Assembly (NCBI RefSeq): GCF_964340395.1
Contig: NC_135559.1
Location: 22,741,121-22,805,120, forward strand
DNA from: Glandiceps talaboti
Lineage: Eukaryota > Hemichordata > Enteropneusta > Spengelidae
Direction: 5' to 3'
Length of the DNA: 64,000 bases
Under the pieces are notes generated by a model. The model made no database searches and was not told where the DNA came from. It worked only from the letters and a program-made list of their open reading frames with translations. The stretch's first letter is position 1. Every line of letters begins with the position of its first letter. Positions 1-13,100 of the stretch are shown here, in pieces. The position numbers and the translations under genes are program-made.

Positions 1-934
1 CATAATGTGAATCCACTATTAACCTTTGAATATATTGTATAACATAATATGAATCCATTATTAACCTTTGAATATATTGTATAACATAATATGAATCCAT
101 TATTAACCTTTGAATATATTGTATAACATAATGTGAATCCACTATTACCCTTTGAATATATTGTATAACATAATATGAATCCATTATTAACCTTTGAATA
201 TATTGTATAACATAATATGAATCCATTATTAACCTTTGAATATATTGTATAACATAATATGAATCCACTATTACCCTTTGAATATATTGTATAACATAAT
301 GTGAATCCACTATTACCCTTTGAATATATTGTATAACATAATGTGAATCCACTATTACCCTTTGAATATATTGTATAACATAATATGAATCCACTATTAA
401 CCTTTGAATATATTGTATAACATAATGTGAATCCACTATTAACCTTTGAATATATTGTATAACATAATGTGAATCCACTATTAACCTTTGAATATATTGT
501 ATAACATAATGTGAATCCACTATTACCCTTTGAATATATTGTATAACATAATATGAATCCACTATTACCCTTTGAATATATTGTATAACATAATGTGAAT
601 CCACTATTACCCTTTGAATATATTGTATAACATAATGTGAATCCACTATTACCCTTTGAATATATTGTATAACATAATGTGAATCCACTATTACCCTTTG
701 AATATATTGTATAACATAATGTGAATCCATTATTAACCTTTGAATATATTGTATAACATAATGTGAATCCACTATTACCCTTTGAATATATTGTATAACA
801 TAATGTGAATCCACTATTAACCTTTGAATATATTGTATAACATAATGTGAATCCACTATTACCCTTTGAATATATTGTATGACATAATATGAATCCACTA
901 TTAACCTTTGAATATATTGTATATAACATAATAT
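1..934. repeat. 42-bp minisatellite, about 22 copies, open at the left edge
   Basis: Unit begins cataatgtgaatccactatt and repeats exactly every 42 bp. Variant sites are taatGtg/taatAtg, cActatta/cAttatta and Aacc/Cccc-type changes. It lies in the intron upstream of MCF2L exon a and continues past the window start. Confidence 0.97.
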
Positions 935-1005
935 GTTCCAACATACTTGGAATGTTAATGAGACTTAGATATTACAAAGTTGTCGTTTTCCTTACTTTTT
1001 TCCAG

Positions 1006-1109
1006 CTGAACAGACAAATAGAGATTGTACGTGATGATGCCAATGATCCAAATCCTGGAAGTACGGATGAAAGTGATACAGAAACTGACACATTGTCCAG
1101 CAGAAGAAG
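1006..1109 (+). CDS. MCF2L: MCF2L exon a: acidic linker before DH
   Basis: The exon follows a pyrimidine-rich acceptor ending tttttccag and reads LNRQIEIVRDDANDPNPG, then an Asp/Glu/Ser/Thr-rich stretch. It ends in AGAAGAAG|gtcagt at phase 2, which joins in frame to the DH exon (RR-HVMKEL). The donor and the last few exon bases are repeated twice more downstream at a 45-bp period. The exon's 5' limit is inferred from the acceptor and is the least certain boundary of the gene. Confidence 0.75.
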
Positions 1110-4100
1110 GTCAGTTAGTTTAGATCATAAACATTGTACATTGTACAGAAGATGGTCAGTTAGTTTAGATCATAAACTTTGTACATTGTACAGAAGATGG
1201 TCAGATAGTCTAGATCATAAACATTGTACATTGTACTTTGCATTGCAATGTTTATTTATTGTTAGCAAACTTACCAACTCTTTCCGTCTACTGTGGTTAA
1301 TGGTTTAGACACCAGTCAATCTTAATTAAGATAGATGTCTTGTGTTGCAGCATTGTCTATAAAATAGTATTAGTGTGCTTGGTAACAGTCAGTCTAGATA
1401 TTATCGTCTTGTATGTTACGACCTGTTATCAGATACCTCACTTGGTATTGGTTGTGTGAATTGAACTTTCCAAAGAGTGTAATTGTTTATTTACAAGGAT
1501 CTTATCAAGAGTTTATCTTGAAAATCACTGTTGTGTGTATTCCTTTCATGCTGGTCATGTGAATTTCATTGTGTACACTGTCATGTAATGTTGTATACAA
1601 ATAACATAGTTCAGCTATCAATAGAAGTGTCAAGTCATTCCTTCCTCTTAGAAATAACATTAATATGTCATGATGGGTAATTGAACAACACAGCAATATT
1701 GTAACCAGGCTAGTGTCTATAAGATGTAATGCTATTTGTTTTATGTTTATATTGCAAAGCAAAGGTAAGCCTGTCATCCCAATGACCTTTCCTGTTACAT
1801 TGCAGGCATGTTATGAAAGAACTAATTGACACTGAGAGAGTTTATGTCAAAGAACTACTGAACATCATAGAAGGTTATGAATACCAAATTGACAACCCAG
1901 AATTACAACATTTAATACCTCCTTTATTGATTGGGAAAAAAGATGTCCTCTTTGCCAACCTGGACGACATTTATGATTTCCATAAAAGGTATGTTATCAC
2001 ATAAATTAAATGTTCTCTTTGCTCATCTGTCAGAAACAGTGCCAGTTAGTCTGTTGTCAGAAACAGTGCCAGTTAGTCTGTTGTCAGAAACAGTGCCAGT
2101 TAGTCTGTTGTCAGAAACAGTGCCAGTTAGTCTGTTGTCAGAAACAGTGCCAGTTAGTCTATTGTCAGAAACAGTGCCAGTTAGTCTATCGTCAGAAACA
2201 GTGCCAGTTAGTCTGTTGTCAGAAACAGTACCAGTTAGTCTGTTGTCACAAACAGTGCCAGTTAGTCTATTGTCAGAAACAGTGCCAGTTAGTCTGTTGT
2301 CAGAAACAGTGCCAGTTAGTCTGTTGTCAGAAACAGTGCCATTTAGTCTGTTGTCAGAAACAGTGCCAGTTAGCCCATTGTCAAAAATGCAAAGGCCAGT
2401 CAGCCCACTGTCAAAAATGCAAAGGCCAGTCAGCCCACTGTCAAAAATGCAAAGGCCAGTCAGCCCACTGTCAAAAATGCAAAAGCCAGTCAGCCTACTT
2501 TCAAAAACAAAGAGTCATACCTTTCACCTATAAATCTATTTGTTATATGATAATTTACATGGATGTCATAATTTTTTTACAGTGTGTTTTTAGTTGACCT
2601 TGAAAATTGCCGTGATACCCCACCATTGGTTGGTAGGTGTTTTGTTGCCAGGGTAAGTTATCAAGTATTAAAAATACCTACAGATAGCTTTGTTGACAAT
2701 GTGACCAGAATTTTAAGCGTCTCAGGTCATCATCATGTATTACTGTTTTGATTGAACAGTCACAATAGCAGCAGTAACAAATAGCAACAGACACAAGTAG
2801 TTATGACAATCCCAATAGCAACAGTAACCAGTAGCAACAATCAAAAGTAGTTATGACAATACCAACACTCACAAGTAGTTATGACTCGACTATACCAATA
2901 GCAACAATCACAAGTAGTTTTGACAATTATAGTAATTTGATAGGGAATGTAATAATTTGAATACATCCATTGTAATTCTTAAACCCAGTATGTTATCTAT
3001 TTCTTTGTCTTCAGAAAAATGAACTGGATAAACTATACAGTGTGTATTGTCAGAATAAACCACAGTCAGAAATATTGAGAAGAGAATGCGGAAATGACAA
3101 CTTATTCTTTCAGGTTAGACAACTTACAATTTGATATTGACTGATGATCTCATGACAGGTGGTTGCCAAGTTATGATGGAGTCAAAGAATATTGATTGAA
3201 GGGGGGTGAATATGGACATATATTGACAGTTGATTCTTGTTAGTACAAACTCTCTTGTATTGAAAACCTGTTTACAACCAACACTAGTCGAAGGTACCGA
3301 TCTCATAGCACTGTTTGCTATGTAAATCACAATGTTCAGAATGAACTCACTATAGTGAAAACCAGTTTACAACGAACTGATTTTCCATCAGAGAGCAATG
3401 GTTTTTGACACCAACAAAGAAAATTTTACTTTTATCGTAGTGCCACAACAAAATTAAACTTCACTGCCAACAAAAACACAGTTTTTCACACGTCAACAGT
3501 GTGAAATGTAGGCAGTATTTGTCAGATAAAAAAGTTAGTTATCTTTTAGAGAGTCAGATATTAAAAGTTAGTTATCTTTGAGAGAGTCAGATATTAAAGT
3601 TAGTTGTCTTTCAGAGAGTCAGATATTAAAAGTTACTATCTTTGAGAGAGTCAGATATTAAAAGTTAGTTGTCTTTCAGAGAGTCAGATATTAAAAGTTA
3701 GTTATCTTTCAGAGAGTCAGATATCAAAGTTAGTTGTCTTTCAGAGAGTCAGATATTAAAGTTAGTTATCTTTCAGAGAGTCAGATATTAAAGTTAGTTG
3801 TCTTTCAGAGAGTCAGATATTAAAGTTAGTTGTCTTTCAGAGAATCAGATATTAAAGTTAGTTATCGTTGAGAGAGTCAGATATTAAAAGTTAGTTGTCT
3901 TTCAGAGAATCAGATATTAAAGTTAGTTATCGTTGAGAGTCAGATATTAAAAGTTACTATCTTTGAGAGAGTCAGATATTAAAAGTTAGTTATCTTTCAG
4001 AGAGTCAGATATTAAAGTTAGTTATCTTCAGAGTCTGATATTAAAAGTTAGTTATCTTTGAGAGCCTCAGATATTAAAGTTAGTTATCTTTCAGAGAGTC

Positions 4101-7100
4101 AGATATTAAAGTTAATTATCTTTCAGAGTCAGATATTAAAGTTAGTTATCTTTCAGAGTCAGATATTAAAGTTAGTTGTCTTTCAGAGAGTCAGATATTA
4201 AAGTTAATTATCTTTCAGAGTCAGATATTAAAAGTTAGTTATCTTTCAGAGAGTCAGATATTAAAAGTTAGTTATCTTTCAGAGAGTCAGATATTAAAGT
4301 TAGTTATCTTCAGAGTCTGATATTAAAAGTTAGTTATCTTTGAGAGCCTCAGATATTAAAGTTAGTTATCTTTCAGAGAGTCAGATATTAAAGTTAATTA
4401 TCTTTCAGAGTCAGATATTAAAGTTAGTTGTCTTTCAGAGAGTCAGATATTAAAGTTAATTATCTTTCAGAGTCAGATATTAAAAGTTAGTTATCTTTCA
4501 GAGAGTCAGATATTAAAGTTAGTTATCTTTCAGAGAGTCAGATATTAAAGTATGTTGTCTTTCAGAGAGTCAGATATTAAAGTTAGTTATCTTTCAGAGA
4601 GTCAGATATTAAAGTTAGTTATCTTTCAGAGAGTCAGATATTAAAGTTAATTATCTTTCAGAGTCAGATATTAAAAGTTAGTTATCTTTCAGAGAGTCAG
4701 ATATTAAAGTTTGTTGTCTTTCAGAGAGTCAGATATTAAAGTTAGTTATCTTTCAGAGAGTCAGATGTTAAAGTTAGTTATCTTTCAGAGAGTCAGATAT
4801 TAAAGTTAATTATCTTTCAGAGTCAGATATTAAAAGTTAGTTATCTTTCAGAGAGTCAAATATCAAAGTTAGTTAATTTTGAGAAAGAAAAAAGTGACAT
4901 ATCCATGGAAAGCAAATAAAAACACATTTTAAATTCACCTGCCTGTTTTTTTTTCCACTTCAAATGTATTTTAATAATTTGTAATGATTATAATTTGAAT
5001 TGTGTTTTTTTTGTATTCATAGATACTTATAATACTGCGTAACACAAAATAACATTTGACCTTTCTCAGTATATGAATGTAACCTTTGACCTTGATTCTC
5101 ATTAGTATAGGAATGTAACCTTTGACCTTGATTCTCATTAGTATAGGAATGTAACCTTTGACTTTGATTCTCATTAGTATAGGAATGTAACCTTTGACCT
5201 TGATTCTCATCAGTATAGGAATGTAACCTTTGACCTTGATTCTCATTAGTATAGGAATATAACCTTTGACTTTGATTCTCATTAGTATAGGAATGTAACC
5301 TTTGACTTTGATTCTCATTAGTATAGGAATGTAACCTTTGACTTTGATTCGCATTAGTATAGGAATGTAACCTTTGACCTTGATTCTCATTAGTATAGGA
5401 ATGTAGCAAATGAGTTTGACTATTAATTCTTTTACAGGAATGTCAAAAATTATTACAACATCGACTACCTTTAAGTGCCTACCTATTAAAACCTGTACAA
5501 CGAGTTACTAAGTACCAACTACTTCTCAAGGTAAGATAGTACAACGAGTTACTAAGTACCAACTACTTCTCAAGGTAAGATAGTACAACGAGTTACTAAG
5601 TACCAACTACTTCTCAAGGTAAGATAGTACAACGAGTTACTAAGTACCAACTACTTCTCAAGGTAAGATAGTACAACGAGTTACTAAGTACCAACTACTT
5701 CTCAAGGTAAGATAGTACAACGAGTTACTAAGTACCAACTACTTCTCAAGGTAAGATAGTACAACGAGTTACTAAGTACCAACTACTTCTCAAGGTAAGA
5801 TAGTACAACGAGTTACTAAGTACCAACTACTTCTCAAGGTAAGATAGTACAACGAGTTACTAAGTACCAACTACTTCTCAAGGTAAGATAGTACAACGAG
5901 TTACTAAGTACCAACTACTTCTCAAGGTAAGATAGTACAACGAGTTACTAAGTACCAACTACTTCTCAAGGTAAGATAGTACAACGAGTTACTAAGTACC
6001 AACTACTTCTCAAGGTAAGATAGTTCAAGGTTGATTTTTCAATACTATTTTTGTGATAAAAATGACAGTTACTGAGATTAAGTCAGTGGATGATGTTTGT
6101 ACACCTTTGTTCACCTGAGGTCACTGCAATGGTATCATGTGATTGGAAGTGTCCAGTAGGATAGTATCACAATGGCTTTTGTCTATCTAACTCTCTGTTT
6201 GAAATGGTTGACACTTTGATCAGCTTTGATATCATCTCCTAAATTTGTCACTTCATACTTGACACAGAAATCTAATTCACACTGCTTTGATGAGAACTGT
6301 AAAGGTCGAGAGAATGGTGTGCTGTTGCCAGACACAGGTGGAATTTTCGATTTATTATCACCACCACCACCACCACCACCACCACCACTGTTGTTCTGAA
6401 CAGAGACCGTGATATTAAGGCTGCCACCAATTTCTGGTCAAATGACATAACGTGATGTCAATGTATTGATTATTTTCTATATCTGTGCATTTCTTGTAGG
6501 AAATGTTAAAATATTCCCACAATGAAGAAGGTTATGAAGCATTGCAGGATGCTCTTGATACAATGTTACATGTACTTAAATATGTCAATGATTCTATGCA
6601 TCAACTACGAATTACTGGATTTGATGTAAGTACCAACAAACCAAGAGTGTTTGTTTGTTTGTTTGTTTGTTTGTTTGTTTGTTTGTTTGTATGTATAGAG
6701 TTGTTCCAATGATTTTGAATTCAGATGTTGTGTGTACCTACATGTAGTGATGTTTGTCTAACAGTTTTAATCAAGTTTAAATATATTATAATTAAAGTGG
6801 TCATATAGATAACTAATTAAAGTGGTCATATAGATAACTAATTAAAGTGGTCATATAGATAACTAATTAAAGTGGTCATATAGATAACTAATTAAAGTGG
6901 TAATATAGATAACTAATTAAAGTGGTCATATAGATAACTAATTAAAGTGGTCATATAGATAACTAATTAAAGTGGTCATATAGATAACTAATTAAAGTGG
7001 TCATATAGATAACTACTTAAAGTGGTCATATAGATAACTAATTAAAGTGGTCATATAGATAACTAATTAAAGTGGTCATATAGATAACTACTTAAAGTGG

Positions 7101-10100
7101 TCATATAGATAACTAATTAAAGTGGTCATATAGATAACTAATTAAAGTGGTCATATAGATAACTAATTAAAGTGGTCATATTAGATAACTAATCCTAATC
7201 CATACAACAACTTTAAAGGTAAGATTCACAAGTCAATCTCAAACTTCATTCACTGGCAAGTCAAACTACATTCCAGCTAAAGCAATGAAAAAAGTATGTG
7301 ATGTTTATTAACGCTGCCATAAAGATGTTGCCATGACAACCCAATTTGTTTTTAGTCACAAGTGACCTGATTTTCATGTGGTGACTTACCTAATATTTCA
7401 TTCATGAGTTGACTTACCTAATATTTCATTCATGTGTTGACTTACCTAATATTTCATTCATTTGTTGACTTACCTAATATTTCATTCATGTGTTGACTTA
7501 CCTAATATTTCATTCATTTGTTGACTTACCTAATATTTCATTCATGTGTTGACTTACCTAATATTTCATTCATGTGTTGACTTACCTAATATTTCATTCA
7601 TGTGTTGACTTACCTAATATTTCATTCATGTGTTGACTTACCTAATATTTCATTCATGTGTTGACTTACCTAATATTTCATTCATGTGTTGACTTACCTA
7701 ATATTTCATTCATTTGTTTCTTGTATTATTTTACAGGGTAATCTTTTAGAACAGGGAAAGCTGTTGATGCAAGGATCCTTCAATGTGTGGCTAGAACACA
7801 AAAAGAATAACATCCGAGATCTTCGATTTAAACCAATGCAGAGGCACCTCTTTCTGTATGAAAAATCTGTGTTGTTTTGTAAAAAACGGGATGATGAAGG
7901 CCCTATGGATAAAACTACATACAGTTATAAGAATAGTATTAAGGTTGGTAACTAAGCAACCATCAAGCCAATCTTCACACATCTTGATGTGTCACTTTGT
8001 GTCATTCCAACACATCTTAATATGTCACTTTGTGTCACTCACATTTTCACATCATTTTGTGTCACTTACACATTTTCATGTGCCTTAATTTTTATATTGT
8101 AGATGACTGAGTATGGAATGACAGAAAATGTCAAAACTGACAAAAGAAAGTTTGAATTATGGTGTCATGGTAGATCAGAAGTGTATGTAATTCAGGTAAC
8201 TATAAAGAGCTGAGTTCCCAGTGTATTCTACTACTTGCTTGTATTGTCATTTCTATTACTGCTGTTTTCCGAACCCCTTTTCTATTGTGAATCGTCCACA
8301 GTATACTATAAGTGTACAACACTTAGTTGATATAACTATAGCTATGTATACTATAAGTGTACAACACTTAGTTGATATAACTATAGCTATGTATACTATA
8401 AGTGTGCAACACTTAGTTGATATAACTATAGCTATGTATACTATAAGTGTACAACACTCAGTTGATATAACTATAGCTATGTATACTATAAGTGTACAAC
8501 ACTTAGTTGATATAACTATAGCTATGTATACTATAAGTGTACAACACTTAGTTGATATAACTATAGCTATGTATACTATAAGTGTGCAACACTTAGTTGA
8601 TATAACTATAGCTATGTATACTATAAGTGTACAACACTCAGTTGATATAACTATAGCTATGTATACTATAAGTGTACAACACTTAGTTGATATAACTATA
8701 GCTATGTATACTATAAGTGTACAACACTTAGTTGATATAACTATAGCTATGTATACGATAAGTGTACAACACTTAGTTGATATAACTATAGCTATGTATA
8801 CTACAAGTGTGCAACACTTAGTTGATATAACTATAGCTATGTATACTATAAGTGTACAACACTTAGTTGATATAACTACAGCTATGTATACTATAAGTGT
8901 CCACAATACAATACAATACAATACAATACAATACAATACAATACAATACAATACATACCCTCTTGAATTAAGTAGCTATTGTCATCAATTTCAGGCTCCA
9001 ACTGCTGACATTAAATGTCATTGGGTGAGAGAGATCAGAAGAGTTTTACAAAGTCAGTTTGAAGTCGCTAAAGGTATGATTAATACTAATACTATTAATA
9101 CTAGTTTTTAGCACAACTGAAATGAAGTTCACTAGTGTCATAGGAATGGAAAATGTGTGTGTGTGTGGGGGGGGGGGGGGGTGTATGTGGGTGGGTGTAT
9201 GGGTGTGGGTGTGTGTGTTAATGTGTGTGTGTTAATGTGTGTGTGTTAATGTGTGTGTGAGGGTGTGTGTGTGTGTTTTAGGTCTAAAAATGGGAGTTTT
9301 TTGTCAAAAAGTTATATCTCAAAAGCTACTTGGTGGATGGGGGGGGGGGGGGCTGAAATTTGGTGTAGGTGTTATTCTGCAGATGTTGTATATCACATGA
9401 CGAAACTGGTGTTAGCAACCATGATCACACCCTTAGCAACGGCCAAATGTCATTATGTTTTGCCAAGTAACATTAGGTGAGCAAGTCAACAATCATTCAG
9501 AAAATGTATGCAAATATGCTTATGACATATGACTATGACAATATCAAATGACAGTGTATATTGCCAAGATAACAACAGGGATAGGTAGGCATAGATATAT
9601 ACATCAAAAATTGATGTATATATGCCTTGACACAAGACCATGACCATATAGCAGCAACCAAATGATGGTGTATAACAAAATGTGTTGAAATACTTACTAT
9701 GTTTACCTTTCATTGTATTCAGCTACAAGGAGAAGATCATCAACAGACAGAGTTATACAGAATATACAGAATGCAAATTCTAGTCAACTATCACCGTCAC
9801 CTCGAACCCTCCACAGGTGAGTCATATTTATTTAGTCATCTGTCAAATCATCCACTCTCCAATTTCAGTGTAGCAGTGTTTTTATATATTTTAATCATTT
9901 TGTCCACAGAGTACAGTCAGCCAAATCATCCAATGGTAATGGTAATGTTGTGAGGAGACCAAGGAGTACTGGTAATTGCAGTCCAGCCACCGACAGACAA
10001 AATGCTAATGCACTGCCACCTTCACCATTACCACCTCTTGAGGGCGCTGTAGGCCCAGACAGTGACAATGAAGGAGGCTGGTCAACTGATGAGTTTACTG

Positions 10101-13100
10101 ATGAAGATGGCAGTGTTGGAGATAGGAATAGTACTGGCAAGGTGAGATTTACTGCTTCATCAATTTGATAGACAGTATGTCATTATACAATAGCTAAGGT
10201 ACAACTGTAGTTAGCATAAAAGGTACAACTGTAGTTAGCATAAAAGGTACAACTGTAGTTAGCATAAAAGGTTTTTAACACATTATACAATGTATTAGAT
10301 ACAAATGAGTTTAGAAGATATTCTGTTCCCGGTGACGTGGTTTCAGTTGTACTTGAATATACAGCAAGTAGTGTAAGTTGTTGGTATATAAATTTATACA
10401 TCAGGCTGTCATCATATATATCACATCATATATCAAAGCCTATGATTATGTCATGTATCATAATTATATAATATCATGTCATATATCATATCATAGCATA
10501 TTTTTATATAACCCCACAAAATCAATGTTATTTTTATATCATGCTGCTCCCAGTATTCTTCCATGGACTACTACAATTCCAAGCCGGTAGGTGAGAATTT
10601 GTAGTCTGCAGAATGATACGAGGAGCATTATGATGTAAACCTAACATTGATTTCATACATTGTACTTACATTAAACTTAGATCTCTCTCTACATTGTACT
10701 TACATTAAACTTAGATCTCTCTACATTGTACTTACATTAAACTTAGATCTCTCTCTACATTGTACTTACATTAAACTTAGATCTCTCTACATTGTACTTA
10801 CATTAAACTGAGATCTCTCTCTCTACATTGTACTTACATTAAACTGAGATCTCTCTCTCTACATTGTACTTACATTAAACTTAGATCGATCTCTCTCTAC
10901 ATTGTATTTACATTAAACTTACATCTCTCTCTCTACATTGTACTTACATTAAACTTAGATCTCTCTCTACATTGTACTTACATTAAACTTAGATCTCTCT
11001 CTACATTGTACTTACATTAAACTGAGATCTCTCTCTCTACATTGTATTTACATTAAACTTAGATCGATCTCTCTCTACATTGTACTTACATTAAACTGAG
11101 ATCTCTCTCTCTACATTGTACTTACATTAAACTTAGATCTCTCTACATTGTACTTACATTAAACTTAGATCTCTCTCTGCATTGTATTTACATTAAACTT
11201 AGATCTCTCTCTACATTGTACTTACATTAAACTTAGATCTCTCACTACATTGTACTTACATTAAACTTAGATCTCTCTACATTGTACTTACATTAAACTT
11301 AGATCTCTCTCTACATTGTACTTACATTAAACTTAGATCTCTCTACATTGTACTTACATTAAACTTAGATCTCTCTACATTGTACTTACATTAAACTTAG
11401 ATCTCTCTCTACATTGTACTTACATTAAACTTAGATCTCTCTACATTGTACTTACATTAAACTTAGATCTCTCTACATTGTACTTACATTAAACTTAGAT
11501 CTCTCTCTACATTGTACTTACATTAAACTTAGATCTCTCTCTACATTGTACTTACATTAAACTTAGATCTCTCTCTACATTGTACTTACATTAAACTTAG
11601 ATCTCTCTCTGCATTGTATTTACATTAAACTTAGATCGATCTCTCTCTACATTGTATTTACATTAAACTTAGATCTCTCTCTACATTGTACTTACATTAA
11701 ACTTAGATCTCTCTCTCTCTGCATTGTATTTACATTAAACTTAGATCGATCTCTCTATACATTGTACTTACATTAAACTTAGATCTCTCTCTCTGCATTG
11801 TATTTACATTAAACTTAGATCTCTCTACATTGTACTTACATTAAACTTAGATCTCTCTCTACATTGTATTTACATTAAACTTAGATCTCTCTCTACACTA
11901 CTTACATTAATCTTAGATCTCTCTCTACATTGTACTTACATTAAACTTAGATCTCTCTCTCTACATTGTACTTACATTAAACTGAGATCTCTCTACATTG
12001 TACTTACATTAAACTTAGATCTCTCACTACATTGTACTACATTAAACAGATCTCTCTCTACATTGTACTCACATTAAACTTACATCTCTCTCTACATTGT
12101 ACTTACATTAAACTTAGATCTCTCTGCATTGTACTTACATTAAACTTAGATCTCTCTCTACATTGTACTTACATTAAACTTAGATCTATCACTACATTGT
12201 ACTTACATTAAACTTTGATCTCTCTCTACATTGTACTTACATTAAACTTAGATCTCTCTCTCTACATTGTACTTACATTAAACTTAGATCTCTCTACATT
12301 GTACTTACATTAAACTTACATCTCTCACTACATTGTACTTACATTAAACTGAGATCTCTCTCTACATTGTACTCACATTAAACTTACATCTCTCTCTACA
12401 TTGTACTTACATTAAACTTAGATCTCTCTGCATTGTACTTACATTAAACTTAGATCTATCACTACATTGTACTTACATTAAACTTAGATCTCTCACTACA
12501 TTGTACTTACATTAAACTGAGATCTCTCTCTACATTGCACTTACATTAAACTTAGATCTCTCACTACATTGTACTTACATTAAACTTAGATCTCTCTCTA
12601 CATTGTACTTACATTAAACTTAGATCTCTCTACATTGTACTTACATTAAACTTAGATCTCTCTCTACATTGTACTTACATTAAACTTAGATCTCTCTCTA
12701 CATTGTACTTACATTAAACTTACATCTCTCTACATTGTACTTACATTAAACTTAGATCTCTCACTACATTGTACTTACAGTAAACTGAGATCTCTCTCTA
12801 CATTGTACTTACATTAAACTTAGATCTCTCTCTACATTGTACTTACATTAAACTTAGATCTCTCTCTACATTGTACTTACATTAAACTTAGATCTCTCTC
12901 TGCATTGTACTTACATTAAACTTAGATCTCTCTACATTGTACTTACATTAAACTTAGATCTCTCACTACATTGTACTATATTAAACTTAGATCTCTCTCT
13001 ATATTGTACTTACATTAAACTTAGATCTCTCTACATTGTACTTACATTAAACTTAGATCTCTCTCTACATTGTACTTACATTAAACTTCTATCTCTCTCT

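Noticed and set aside
1942-2031. Similarity between exon b (gatgtcctctttgcc) and the start of the next intron (aatgttctctttgct)
   Set aside because: About 16 of 23 matches at 67-bp offset; suggestive of another donor-spanning duplication but too weak to claim.
3533-4876. 32-bp array as another donor-derived array (unit has ctttcag and gttag as at the exon d donor)
   Set aside because: The array starts over 400 bp from the exon and the shared words are short and in different order.
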